This document shows positions 27,553 through 36,007 of a DNA stretch of 64,000 bases, piece by piece. The DNA comes from Acuticoccus mangrovi (GTDB lineage Bacteria > Pseudomonadota > Alphaproteobacteria > Rhizobiales > Amorphaceae). Where the stretch lies: contig NZ_JAEKJA010000005.1 of assembly GCF_016411865.1 (NCBI RefSeq), forward strand, positions 186,001-250,000. The letters are read 5' to 3'. Each line of letters begins with the position of its first letter. Positions within the stretch are counted from its first letter, which is position 1. Below the pieces are notes generated by a model. It was not told the origin of the DNA. It was given only the letters and a program-made list of their open reading frames with translations, and did not search any database. The translations under genes were made by a program, and so were the position numbers.

Positions 27553-29288
27553 GCGGGGCGACCCTCGATCCCGTGACCCTCGCCGTCCTCAAGGGGCGGC
27601 TCGAACAGATCGTCGACGAGATGGACGCGACGCTCTACCGCTCCGCCTTCAACCCGACGATCGCCGAGGCGAAGGACGCCTGCCACGGCATCTACCACCC
27701 CGAGACCGGCGATACGCTGGTGCAGGGCTCGGGCGGCCTGCCGATCTTCGTCGGCGCCATGGCCTTCGCCGTGCGCGCGGTGATCGACAAGGTGGCGAAG
27801 GACGGTGGGCTGCAGGAGGGCGACACCTTCGTCTTCAACGATCCCTACGACGGTGGCACCCATCTCAACGACTTCCGCCTCGTGCGGCCGATCTTTCGGG
27901 GCGGCGCGCTGTTCTGCTGGATGGCCTCGGTCGGCCACTGGCTCGATATCGGCGGCAACGTGCCGGGCGGCTACAACCCGAAGGCCGTCGAGAGCTTCCA
28001 GGAGGGGGTGCGTATCCCGCCGGTGAAGCTCTTCTCCGCCGGCAAGCTCAACGAGGACATCGTCGGTATCCTCGACGCCAACTCGCGGCTGCCGATGTCG
28101 AACTGGGGTGATCTCAACGCCCAGCTCAACGCCCTCGACCTCGGCGAGCGCCGCCTGGTGTCGCTGCTCGAAGACTATGGCGACGGCACCATCGCGACCG
28201 CCTTCGAGGCCTTCTCCGACCGCGCCGAGGCGATGATGCGCGCCGCGATCCGCGCCATCCCCGACGGGGTCTATTCGTTCGAGGACGTCCTCGACAACGA
28301 CGGCATCACCGACGACATGCTGACGGTCGCCCTCGACGCGACCATCGCGGGCGACACGATGCGGCTCGACTTCTCGCGCTCCTCCGGGGCGTGCCAGGGG
28401 CCGATCAACATCTCGCGCTCGACCACCATCGCCGCCTGCTACGTGGCGCTGAAGCACATCTTCACCGATGTGCCGGCGAACGCGGGGTGCCTGCGGCCGA
28501 TCTCCTTCGAGATCGTCGACGGCTCGCTTCTCGGCGCCGGGCCGCCGAAGCCCGTCGCCGGCTACACCGAAACGATCCTGCGCCTCATCGGCGTCGTCTT
28601 CGGCGCCCTCGCCAAGGCCGATCCCGACCGCGCCCTCGGCGGTCCGTTCGGCACCATCAACGCGCTCTCCATCGCCGGCCACCGCACCGACGGGTCGCGC
28701 TGGGTGCTGTTCTCCTTCTTCGGCGGTGGCCTCGGCGGCTCGCCCGAGAGCGACGGCCTCAACCACGCCAACAACCCCATCTCGACCGCGACCATTCCGC
28801 CGATCGAGATCCTGGAGGCCGCCTATCCGGTGATCTTCCGCCAGTGGGCGCTGCGGCCCGACTCGGCGGGGGCGGGCACCTATCGCGGCGGCGTCGGCGC
28901 CATCTACGAGGTGGAATCGATGACCGATGCCGACGTTTCGCTGCTCGGCGAGCGCGGCAAGGCCGCCCCCTTCGGCGTGGCCGGAGGGGAGGCGGCGGCG
29001 ATGAACCGCTTCTCCTGGAAGAGCGCGGCGGGCGAGGGCACTCCGCCGATGGTGTCCAAGATCACCGGCGTGCGGCTCGCCAAGGGCGGCCGGGTGCGCC
29101 TCGAGACCCCCGGCGGCGGCGGCTGGGGCGATCCGCGCCGGCGCGATCCCCAACGGGTCGCCCGCGACGTGCGGCTCGGCTTCGTCAGCGAAGGGGTCGC
29201 CCGTGACACCTATGCCGTCGCCCTCGCCGCCGACGGCAGCGTCGACGCGGCGGCGACGGAACGACTGCGCAACGAGGAGGCTCTGTGA
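27549..29288 (+). CDS. hyuB: hydantoinase B/oxoprolinase family protein
   Basis: Beta subunit of an ATP-dependent amide-ring hydrolase or carboxylase of the HyuAB class, which includes N-methylhydantoinase, 5-oxoprolinase and acetophenone carboxylase. At 579 residues it has the normal length. It shows NDPYDGGTHLNDF, a metal-site-like region, and the C-terminal GGGGWGDP typical of the family. The GTG overlaps the lyase stop by four bases and its stop overlaps the hyuA GTG. The complex would act in the cytoplasm. The substrate is not defined by sequence. Confidence 0.88.
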   Translation: MSGATLDPVTLAVLKGRLEQIVDEMDATLYRSAFNPTIAEAKDACHGIYHPETGDTLVQGSGGLPIFVGAMAFAVRAVIDKVAKDGGLQEGDTFVFNDPYDGGTHLNDFRLVRPIFRGGALFCWMASVGHWLDIGGNVPGGYNPKAVESFQEGVRIPPVKLFSAGKLNEDIVGILDANSRLPMSNWGDLNAQLNALDLGERRLVSLLEDYGDGTIATAFEAFSDRAEAMMRAAIRAIPDGVYSFEDVLDNDGITDDMLTVALDATIAGDTMRLDFSRSSGACQGPINISRSTTIAACYVALKHIFTDVPANAGCLRPISFEIVDGSLLGAGPPKPVAGYTETILRLIGVVFGALAKADPDRALGGPFGTINALSIAGHRTDGSRWVLFSFFGGGLGGSPESDGLNHANNPISTATIPPIEILEAAYPVIFRQWALRPDSAGAGTYRGGVGAIYEVESMTDADVSLLGERGKAAPFGVAGGEAAAMNRFSWKSAAGEGTPPMVSKITGVRLAKGGRVRLETPGGGGWGDPRRRDPQRVARDVRLGFVSEGVARDTYAVALAADGSVDAAATERLRNEEAL

Positions 29289-31357
29289 GCGCTCTTGGCA
29301 CCATCGTCGGCGTCGACGTCGGCGGTACGTTCACCGATCTCTTCTATTTCGACGAGGCGGCCCGCGCGTTCCGCACCGCCAAGGTGCCGTCGAACCGCGG
29401 CGACGAGGCGGCCGGCTTCCTCGACGGCTTGAAGACCTTCGGTGCCCTCTCGGCGCTCGACTCCATCGTCCACGGCACGACCGTCGGCACCAACGCGCTC
29501 CTGGAGCGCAAGGGTGCGAAGGTCGGTCTCATCACCACCGAGGGGTTCCGCGACGTTCTGGAGATGCGCCGCCGCGACCGGCGTCACACCTGGGGCCTCT
29601 CGGGTGACTTCGTGCCGGTGGTGGAGCGCGACTTCCGCGTGGAGGTTCCCGAGCGCACGCTCGCGTCCGGCGACATCCTGACCCCGGTCGACGTCGAGGC
29701 GGTGAAGCGGGCCGCCGAAGCGCTGCTCGCCAAGGGCGCCGAGGCGCTCGCGATCGTCTTCGTCAACGCCTACGCCAACTCCGCCAACGAGGAGGTGGCG
29801 CTCGCCGCCGCGAGCACGGTCTGGCCGAACGACCATATCGGCTGCTCCTCGGCGATCCTGCCGGAGATCCGCGAGTTCGAGCGCACCTCCACCACCGCGC
29901 TCAACGCCTACCTGCAGCCGGTGGTGGGCTCCTACCTCGCCAAGCTCGAGGCGGCGCTCGACAGCGAGGCCTTCGCCGGCCGCTTCCACATCGTGCAGTC
30001 GAACGGCGGCGTGATGTCGACCGAGACGGCGCGCAGGCTTCCCGCCCGCACCGCGCTGTCCGGCCCCGCGGCGGGCGTGATCGCCGCGGCCGCGATCTCG
30101 GAGGCGGCGGGCTTTCCCGACGTCATCACCGGCGACCTCGGCGGCACCTCCTTCGACGTCTCCCTGATCGTCGGCGGCAAGACCGCGCTCGCGGCGCAGA
30201 CCACGGTCGATTTCGGCCTCGTCATCCGCAACCCGATGATCGAGATCACCACCATCGGCGCCGGCGGCGGCTCGATCGCCCATGTGGACGCGGGCGGCCT
30301 CCTGCAGGTGGGTCCGGAAAGTGCCGGCTCGCGCCCCGGCCCGGTCTGCTACGGCGCCGGCAACGACCGCCCGACGCTGACCGACGCCAACGTGGTGCTC
30401 GGCCGCATCAACGCCGACAAGCCGATCGGCGGCAAGCTCGCCCGGCTCGACGTCGAGGCCGCCAAGGCCGCGATCCTGAAGCATGTCGGCGAGCCGCTCG
30501 GCCTCGACGCCATGCAGGCGGCCGAGGCGATCGTGCGCATCGCCGATTCCAAGATGGCCGGCGCGATCCGCCTGATGTCCATCGAGCGCGGCCACGATCC
30601 CTCGCGCTTCGCCGCCGTGCCGTTCGGCGGCGGCGGGGCGCTGCACGCCGGTGCCCTCATCAAGGACGTCGGCCTGAAGGCGGCGCTGGTGCCGCGCTAT
30701 CCGGGCGTCACCTCCGCGCTCGGCTGCGTCATCGCCGACATCCGCCACGACCAGGTGCAGACGCTGAACCTCTTCCTCGACGGGATCGATGCCACCGCCC
30801 TCGACCGGCGCATGGTGGAGGAGGCCGAAAAGGCGAAGGCCGTGGTGGAGAACGCCCACCTCGCGGTGGAGCGCATCGACGTGCTGTTCGAGCTCGACAT
30901 GCACTATGTGGGGCAGACGCACACCCTCGCGGTGCCGCTGCCCGTCACCGTCACCGAAGGCTCCACCGGGATCGGAGGCTCCACCGGGATCACCGAGGCG
31001 ATGATCGCCGACGCCTTCGAGCGTGCCTACCAGGCCTCCTTCAGCCGCCTCCTCAAGGGCGTGCCGATGCGCATCGTCAACCTCCGGACGGCGGTGATCG
31101 GCGTGCGCCCGTCGTTCGATCTCGCCGCCCTCGCGCCGCAAGGCGGCACGGTGGAGGGGGCGCGCACCGGCACCCGCCCGGTCTGGTTCGGCGGGGCCTT
31201 CCACGACACCGCCATCTACGCCCGCCTGGAGCTGCCGGTGGGGGCGGAGGTGGAGGGACCGGCGATCCTGGAGCAGCCCGACGCCACCACCGTCGTCGAC
31301 CTCGACCTCAAGGCGCGCATCGACGCGTTCGGCAACCTCATCGTGGAGCGCAAGTGA
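29285..31357 (+). CDS. hyuA: hydantoinase/oxoprolinase A subunit
   Basis: ATP-binding alpha subunit paired with HyuB. The 690-residue protein has the actin-like phosphate motif VDVGGTFTD (residues 10-18), then the GTTVGTNALLERKG block, the second phosphate region TGDLGGTSFDV, and a C-terminal domain beginning near TLAVPLPV. An 18-base unit at 30959-30994 is duplicated in frame, giving the repeated GGSTGI residues just before the C-terminal domain. The stop overlaps the start of the isochorismatase-like gene, extending the operon. Confidence 0.88.
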   Translation: MSALGTIVGVDVGGTFTDLFYFDEAARAFRTAKVPSNRGDEAAGFLDGLKTFGALSALDSIVHGTTVGTNALLERKGAKVGLITTEGFRDVLEMRRRDRRHTWGLSGDFVPVVERDFRVEVPERTLASGDILTPVDVEAVKRAAEALLAKGAEALAIVFVNAYANSANEEVALAAASTVWPNDHIGCSSAILPEIREFERTSTTALNAYLQPVVGSYLAKLEAALDSEAFAGRFHIVQSNGGVMSTETARRLPARTALSGPAAGVIAAAAISEAAGFPDVITGDLGGTSFDVSLIVGGKTALAAQTTVDFGLVIRNPMIEITTIGAGGGSIAHVDAGGLLQVGPESAGSRPGPVCYGAGNDRPTLTDANVVLGRINADKPIGGKLARLDVEAAKAAILKHVGEPLGLDAMQAAEAIVRIADSKMAGAIRLMSIERGHDPSRFAAVPFGGGGALHAGALIKDVGLKAALVPRYPGVTSALGCVIADIRHDQVQTLNLFLDGIDATALDRRMVEEAEKAKAVVENAHLAVERIDVLFELDMHYVGQTHTLAVPLPVTVTEGSTGIGGSTGITEAMIADAFERAYQASFSRLLKGVPMRIVNLRTAVIGVRPSFDLAALAPQGGTVEGARTGTRPVWFGGAFHDTAIYARLELPVGAEVEGPAILEQPDATTVVDLDLKARIDAFGNLIVERK

Positions 31358-31944
31358 TGGACAAGACGGCGCTGCTCTTCGCCGACCTCCAGAACGACTT
31401 CATCCACCCCGAGGGGGCGTATGGCCGGGCCGGCCAGTCCGCCCCGGAGATTGCCGCGCTGCCGGCCCGCCTGAAACCGCTCGCCGATCTGGTACGCGCC
31501 AAGGGCGGCACTATCGTCTCCACCCAGTTCACGCTGGTGCCGGGGCGTGACGGCGAGCCGATGATCGCGCCACATCTCAAGGCGATCCGCCCCTTTCTGG
31601 CGAAGGGCGACTTCGCCCCCGGCAGCTGGGGCAACCAGCTCGTCGACGAGCTGGGGCCGGCGCACTTCTGCGTCGAGAAGGTCGCCTATTCCGCCTTCTA
31701 CATGAGCCGTCTGGAATGGGTGCTGCGCAAGGCCGGCATCGAGCGGCTGCTCGTCGCCGGCATCGTCACCAACGGCGGCGTCGCGACCACCTTCCGCGAT
31801 GCGCACGTGCGCGAGTTCGACGCCATCCTTCTGGAGGACGGCTGCGCCGCCTTCTCGGTGACGACGCACGAGACCGCGGTGGACGCGTTGCGCCCGGTGG
31901 GCCGCGTCGCCACCGTCGCGGAGATGATCGCCGAACTCGGTTGA
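31357..31944 (+). CDS. isochorismatase-fold hydrolase lacking the catalytic Cys
   Basis: The family includes N-carbamoylsarcosine amidase, nicotinamidase and RutB (all with Cys) and the Cys-less isochorismatases. In this 195-residue product the Asp (Asp10 in FADLQNDF) and Lys (Lys108 in VEKVAYSAFY) of the triad are present. The nucleophile site, normally T-[ND]-x-C-V, reads TNGGV with Gly141. A vinyl-ether-type isochorismatase mechanism needs no Cys, so the enzyme may still be active. An ATG at 31357 overlaps the hyuA stop; a GTG lies one codon earlier. Confidence 0.85.
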   Translation: MDKTALLFADLQNDFIHPEGAYGRAGQSAPEIAALPARLKPLADLVRAKGGTIVSTQFTLVPGRDGEPMIAPHLKAIRPFLAKGDFAPGSWGNQLVDELGPAHFCVEKVAYSAFYMSRLEWVLRKAGIERLLVAGIVTNGGVATTFRDAHVREFDAILLEDGCAAFSVTTHETAVDALRPVGRVATVAEMIAELG

Positions 31945-31953
31945 GGAGGACGT

Positions 31954-32553
31954 ATGGAGCGTGATCGCCTGCCCGTCGGCTCGCCGATGATCTTCATCGT
32001 CTACAACGTGGGCGATCACGCGGTCGATGCGGGCTACGAGCCGTGGCTGAGGGAGACCGACAATCCCTTCTTCAACGCCATTCCCGGCATCCGTCACTAC
32101 GCCAACTGGAAGATGACCGCGCCCGGCATCTTCGGCTGGCTGGACTTCATGGCCCTCGACGATCACGACAGCCTCGAAAGCGTCTGGTTCAACAAGGATC
32201 TCGACGCCTTCCGCACCGAGTGGGTGCGGCTCTGGGGCTACGGCGAGGCGCCGCACCCGATGATCCGCTACTCCTACTGGACCACCTGCCGCCGCTCGCG
32301 GGCGAGCCTTGCCGCCGACGAGGGCTGGCTCGCCCTCGGCCATGGCGAGGCGCCCGACGATATCGACGTGGTGTGGACGGTGGAGGGGTCGCTGTCGAAG
32401 CACTTCGCCGGCGCGCCGCGCGCTGCGGACTGGCTGCTTCCCAAGGCCGAGCGCAACCCGCTCGGTTACGACTGGGTCGGCTTCTCGCTGAACGAGCCCG
32501 CGCCGGTCGCGAACGGTGCCGTTCTCCACACCACCTGCACCGCGCGGCCCTGA
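31954..32553 (+). CDS. hypothetical protein, possible dimeric alpha/beta-barrel
   Basis: I do not recognise this 199-residue protein. It is soluble, Trp/Tyr-rich, and in its first half has the strand-helix pattern of EthD-like ferredoxin folds (FIVYNVGD, then YEPWLRETDNPFFNAIPG). It may repeat that pattern in the second half around DIDVVWTVEG. An excellent GAGGAGGA box precedes the ATG. It is 9 bases after the isochorismatase-like gene, so it belongs to the lyase-hyuBA operon and probably acts on the same or the next intermediate. Confidence 0.8.
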   Translation: MERDRLPVGSPMIFIVYNVGDHAVDAGYEPWLRETDNPFFNAIPGIRHYANWKMTAPGIFGWLDFMALDDHDSLESVWFNKDLDAFRTEWVRLWGYGEAPHPMIRYSYWTTCRRSRASLAADEGWLALGHGEAPDDIDVVWTVEGSLSKHFAGAPRAADWLLPKAERNPLGYDWVGFSLNEPAPVANGAVLHTTCTARP

Positions 32554-32599
32554 GCGACACTTGGCCCCGGCGGCTCGCGGGATCGGGCTGCATTTGAGA

Positions 32600-32617
32600 T
32601 GTACTAATTAAAATACA
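32600..32617. promoter_or_regulatory. 18-bp dyad TGTACTAATTAAAATACA (operator A)
   Basis: The TGTA and TACA ends flank an AT-rich centre in an otherwise GC-rich genome, 107 bases before the GMC oxidoreductase start. The same layout, with 13 of 18 bases identical, occurs at 49643-49660. A spaced TGTA/TACA dyad fits GntR-type or similar dimeric regulators. No such regulator gene is in the window. Confidence 0.5.
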
Positions 32618-32723
32618 GGTGTTAGGCTCTTTCCTGTGATCGGTTCGACGTTGGGACCGATAGGATCTGGAGGCGCCTCGTGACGGTTTCGCTCGCTCCC
32701 CATCGGTCCTCGTGGGGGCCGCG

Positions 32724-34298
32724 ATGAGTGCGCCGGCCGAGGTCGACGTCGCCATCGTCGGCGCCGGAGCGGGTGGGGCGGCGACGGCCTGGCGCCTTGC
32801 CGGCCACGGCATCGACGTGGCGCTGTTCGAGCGCGGCGGCTGGTGGCCGCCGGAGGAGAGCCCCGCCCAGCGCGACGACTGGGAGTGGCAGCGCCTCGGC
32901 CCCTACAGCCCCAATCCCGTGCTGCGCCGCCATCCGGACGATCTCGCCATCGACGCCAGCGAGAGCGCGATCAAGCCGCTCCTCACCTACGGCGTCGGCG
33001 GCAGCACCATCATGTGGTCCTGCCACATGCCGCGCTTCCATCCCTCCGACTTCGCCATGCGCTCCCTCGACGGGGTGGGCGACGACTGGCCGCTCACCTA
33101 CACCGAGCTTGCGCCGTTCTACGCCCTCAACGAGGAGATGATGGGAATGGCCGGTCTCGCCGGCGACCCGGCCTATCCGAAGATGCCGGCGCGGCCCACG
33201 CCGCCGCCACCCATCGGCCCGGCCGAGGCGCACGTGGCGAAGACGCTCGACCGGCTCGGCTGGGCCTGGTGGCCGGCCGACATGTCGATCAACACCGCCC
33301 CCTATCTCGGTCGCGGCGCCTGCGCCAACTGCGGGCCCTGCGAGCTCGGCTGCGTCCATCGCGCCAAGGGCACGGCCGACGTCGCCTACGTTGAGCCGGC
33401 GCTCGGCCGCGGCGCACGGCTCGTGACCGGCGCCCGCGTCCAGCGCGTGCTGGCGAAGGACGGCAGGGCCGAGGGCATCGTGTGGCGCGACCGCTCGGGT
33501 GCCGATCACCTCACCCGCGCCCGCGTGGTGATCGTCGCGGCGAGCGGCATCAACACGCCGCGTCTCCTCCTCCTGTCGGAGCTCGCGAACCGCTCCGGGC
33601 TCGTCGGCAAGCGGCTGATGCTGCACCCCTTCGCCCGTGTCACCGGTCGCTTCGACGATCCGATCCACGCCCATCGCGGCATCGCCGCCGGCGCCATCGT
33701 GAGCCACGAATTCTACGAGAGCGACCCCGCGCGCGACTTCAAGCGGGGCGTCAAGCTCCTCTTGATGCGCTCGCACGGGCCGCTGTTCGCCGCCCTCGGC
33801 TCCACGATGCCCCGCTCGCCGTGGGGGCGAGGCCATCACCAGCGCTTCGAGGAGGTGTTCGACCACACCCTCGGCGTCTCGGTCTGCGCCGACGATCTGC
33901 CGGAGGAGGTGAACCGCGTGACCCTCTCCGATCGCACCGACGGGGACGGCCTGCCGATCGCCAAGATGCATTATCGGCTCGGCGAGAACTCACGCCGCGC
34001 GCTCGATTTCGGCATGGCGCGGGGGCGCGAGCTCCTCACCGAGGCGGGGGCGGCGGAGCTCCACGAGGTCCCGCTGATCGCCGAGGCGGGCTTCCACCTC
34101 ATGGGCACCACGGTGATGGGTGACGATCCGGAGCGCTCCGTCACCGATCGGTGGGGCGAAACCCACGACGTCGCGAACCTCTATGTCGTCGACGGCAGCC
34201 TCTTCGTGACCGCGGCGGCGGTGAACCCGACGCATACGCTGCAGGCGCTGGCGCTGCGGGCGGCGGACCGGATCGCCGCCACCCGGCGGGACGCCTAG
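32724..34298 (+). CDS. GMC-family FAD oxidoreductase with four-Cys motif
   Basis: FAD enzyme that oxidises an alcohol or sugar-like substrate. The 524-residue protein has the dinucleotide motif VGAGAGG (12-18) and the C-terminal GMC motif VNPTHTLQALALRAAD. A four-Cys insertion, Cys200, 203, 206 and 210 (CANCGPCELGC), recalls the iron-sulfur site of FAD-dependent sugar dehydrogenases. No signal peptide is visible. The ATG at 32724 follows GGGGG with five-base spacing. It is a clear paralog of the GMC gene at 37321. It converges on the decarboxylase-like gene at 34341. Confidence 0.9.
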   Translation: MSAPAEVDVAIVGAGAGGAATAWRLAGHGIDVALFERGGWWPPEESPAQRDDWEWQRLGPYSPNPVLRRHPDDLAIDASESAIKPLLTYGVGGSTIMWSCHMPRFHPSDFAMRSLDGVGDDWPLTYTELAPFYALNEEMMGMAGLAGDPAYPKMPARPTPPPPIGPAEAHVAKTLDRLGWAWWPADMSINTAPYLGRGACANCGPCELGCVHRAKGTADVAYVEPALGRGARLVTGARVQRVLAKDGRAEGIVWRDRSGADHLTRARVVIVAASGINTPRLLLLSELANRSGLVGKRLMLHPFARVTGRFDDPIHAHRGIAAGAIVSHEFYESDPARDFKRGVKLLLMRSHGPLFAALGSTMPRSPWGRGHHQRFEEVFDHTLGVSVCADDLPEEVNRVTLSDRTDGDGLPIAKMHYRLGENSRRALDFGMARGRELLTEAGAAELHEVPLIAEAGFHLMGTTVMGDDPERSVTDRWGETHDVANLYVVDGSLFVTAAAVNPTHTLQALALRAADRIAATRRDA

Positions 34299-34340
34299 GT
34301 GCCGGGCTCGCCTGCCGCGCCCCGCACGCCCGGGCGCGCC

Positions 34341-35117
34341 CTAGCCCTTCGTCTCGAGCCGGCGCACCAGGCGGGACCGGTTCTTGGTCCACGAGATGGT
34401 GTTCACCCGGCCGCCGATGATGCGGGTGGGGGTGAGCGGCTTCAGTTCCGGCGCCATCAGCGTGAGGCTCGCGGTGCCGGTGAAGAAGTCGGCCGGGTTG
34501 GAGTTCTCCATGTTCGAGGCGAACAGCTCGCGCACCACCGAGGCGTCGCGCGGATCGGGGATCACGCGCTCGGTGTAGAAGGTCACGAAGGCGGGCTGCG
34601 GCACGTCGATGTCGCCCTCGCGCTCGATGGTCATCTCCATCACGAGGGCCGGCTCGTGCCAGCGCGTGACCTTGCCCGTCACCCGGTCGCCGGGCTGCCA
34701 GCCCTTTTGCGGATGCGGCATCGTCATGTCGAGCCGCGCCTCGCGCTGCGGCCAGCCGTAGAGCTCGCGGCCGACGGCGATCTCGGCCTCGCCGTCGCAC
34801 CACAGGAACGGGTCCCAGAAGCCGAAGGACTGGCCGTCGCTGACGGCGAGGCCGATCACCGCCTCCTTGAACTGGCAGCGCTCGGGGTAGCGCTGGGCGA
34901 ACTCCCAGCCGAAGCCGAGATCGCAAATGAGATCGTGGATCGAGAAGCGCACCACGGGCGCGCCTTCGGGGGCGAGCCCGTCCGGCACCAGCGCGGCGAT
35001 CGCGGCCGGGTCGCACTCGGCGAGGATGGTGAACGAGCGACCCGCGAAGTTCCACGGCGGCGGCCCGTAGGCCGCGGCGCCTCCGTCCGGCGAGAGCGGG
35101 GCGGAAAATCCCTTCAT
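34341..35117 (-). CDS. acetoacetate decarboxylase-like protein without Schiff-base Lys
   Basis: 258 residues with the acetoacetate decarboxylase fold, including VRFSIHDL and the landmark GREL motif. In true decarboxylases that motif continues to a Lys-Lys pair whose first Lys forms the Schiff base. Here it reads GRELYGWPQR, with Gln124 and Arg125 instead. Classical decarboxylation is therefore unlikely; it could be a lyase or hydratase, or a binding protein. The ATG at 35117 follows an AGAAGGAA box. It diverges from the alpha/beta hydrolase gene, with only 32 bases between the two starts. Confidence 0.85.
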   Translation of the reverse strand: MKGFSAPLSPDGGAAAYGPPPWNFAGRSFTILAECDPAAIAALVPDGLAPEGAPVVRFSIHDLICDLGFGWEFAQRYPERCQFKEAVIGLAVSDGQSFGFWDPFLWCDGEAEIAVGRELYGWPQREARLDMTMPHPQKGWQPGDRVTGKVTRWHEPALVMEMTIEREGDIDVPQPAFVTFYTERVIPDPRDASVVRELFASNMENSNPADFFTGTASLTLMAPELKPLTPTRIIGGRVNTISWTKNRSRLVRRLETKG

Positions 35118-35149
35118 AACGGTTCCTTCTGGCTGATTGAGGACATCTG

Positions 35150-36007
35150 ATGACACCTGTTCGCCGCCGCTTCGCGGATCTTCCGCACGGGCAGCTCCAC
35201 ATGCGCACGGCCGGGGTCGCCGGCGAGGCGACGCCGCTCGTGATGCTCCACGCCTCGCCCGGCTCGTCGAAGCAGGTGGAGGCGCTGACGGCCGCGCTCG
35301 GCGCGAGCCGCCTCGTCGTGTCGCCCGACTGCCCCGGCAACGGCGACAGCGAGCCCTTGCCGCAGGAGGTGCCGGAGATCGACGAGCTCGCCGACGCGAT
35401 CCTCGCCGGCGTCACCGCGCAGCTTCCCGACGGGCCGGTGGACGTCTACGGCTCGCACACCGGCGCGCGGCTCGCCGCCTCGATCGCGCTGCGCTACCCG
35501 GAGCGGGTGCGTCGCCTGGTGCTCGACGGCTTCGGCGTCTACACCCCCGACCGCCGCGCCGAGATCCTCGCCACCTATGCGCCGGAGATGAAGCCCGACC
35601 AGATCGGCCAGTATCTGATGTGGGCGTGGCACTTCTCCCGCGACCAGTGGATCTGGTTCCCCTGGTTCGAGAAGAAGATGGACAAGCGCGTGCCGCTCGA
35701 CCTGCCGTCGGCGGAAAGCCTCCACGACCTGATGGTGGAGGTGATGAAGGCGGTGACGACCTACCATCGCTCCTACCGCGCCGCGTTCCGCTTCGACATG
35801 AGCGAGAAGGTGCCGCAGCTCACCCATCCGGCGCTGATCTGCGCCCAGAAGACCGACATGATCTTCCGCATGCTGCCGGAGATGTCGGCGTTGATGCCGG
35901 CGGCGGCGGTGGCCGAGCTGCCGGGCACGGCAAGCCCCGCCGACACCGCCGAGAGCGCCGCGATCATCGCGCGCTACCTCGACGGGCCTGTGCCCGCTGC
36001 CGGATGA
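35150..36007 (+). CDS. alpha/beta hydrolase-fold protein with His at the nucleophile elbow
   Basis: 285-residue alpha/beta-hydrolase fold, with the oxyanion region MLHASPGSS and a cap of Trp-rich helices (WAWHFSRDQWIWFPWF). The nucleophile elbow reads VYGSHTGAR, so the residue at the usual Ser position is His103. The Asp of the triad may be in QKTDMIF. No His is visible where the general base should be near ELPGTASPAD. Either the chemistry is non-standard or the protein is not a hydrolase. A TGAGGA box precedes the ATG. Its end overlaps the convergent transporter gene by 44 bases. Confidence 0.82.
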   Translation: MTPVRRRFADLPHGQLHMRTAGVAGEATPLVMLHASPGSSKQVEALTAALGASRLVVSPDCPGNGDSEPLPQEVPEIDELADAILAGVTAQLPDGPVDVYGSHTGARLAASIALRYPERVRRLVLDGFGVYTPDRRAEILATYAPEMKPDQIGQYLMWAWHFSRDQWIWFPWFEKKMDKRVPLDLPSAESLHDLMVEVMKAVTTYHRSYRAAFRFDMSEKVPQLTHPALICAQKTDMIFRMLPEMSALMPAAAVAELPGTASPADTAESAAIIARYLDGPVPAAG

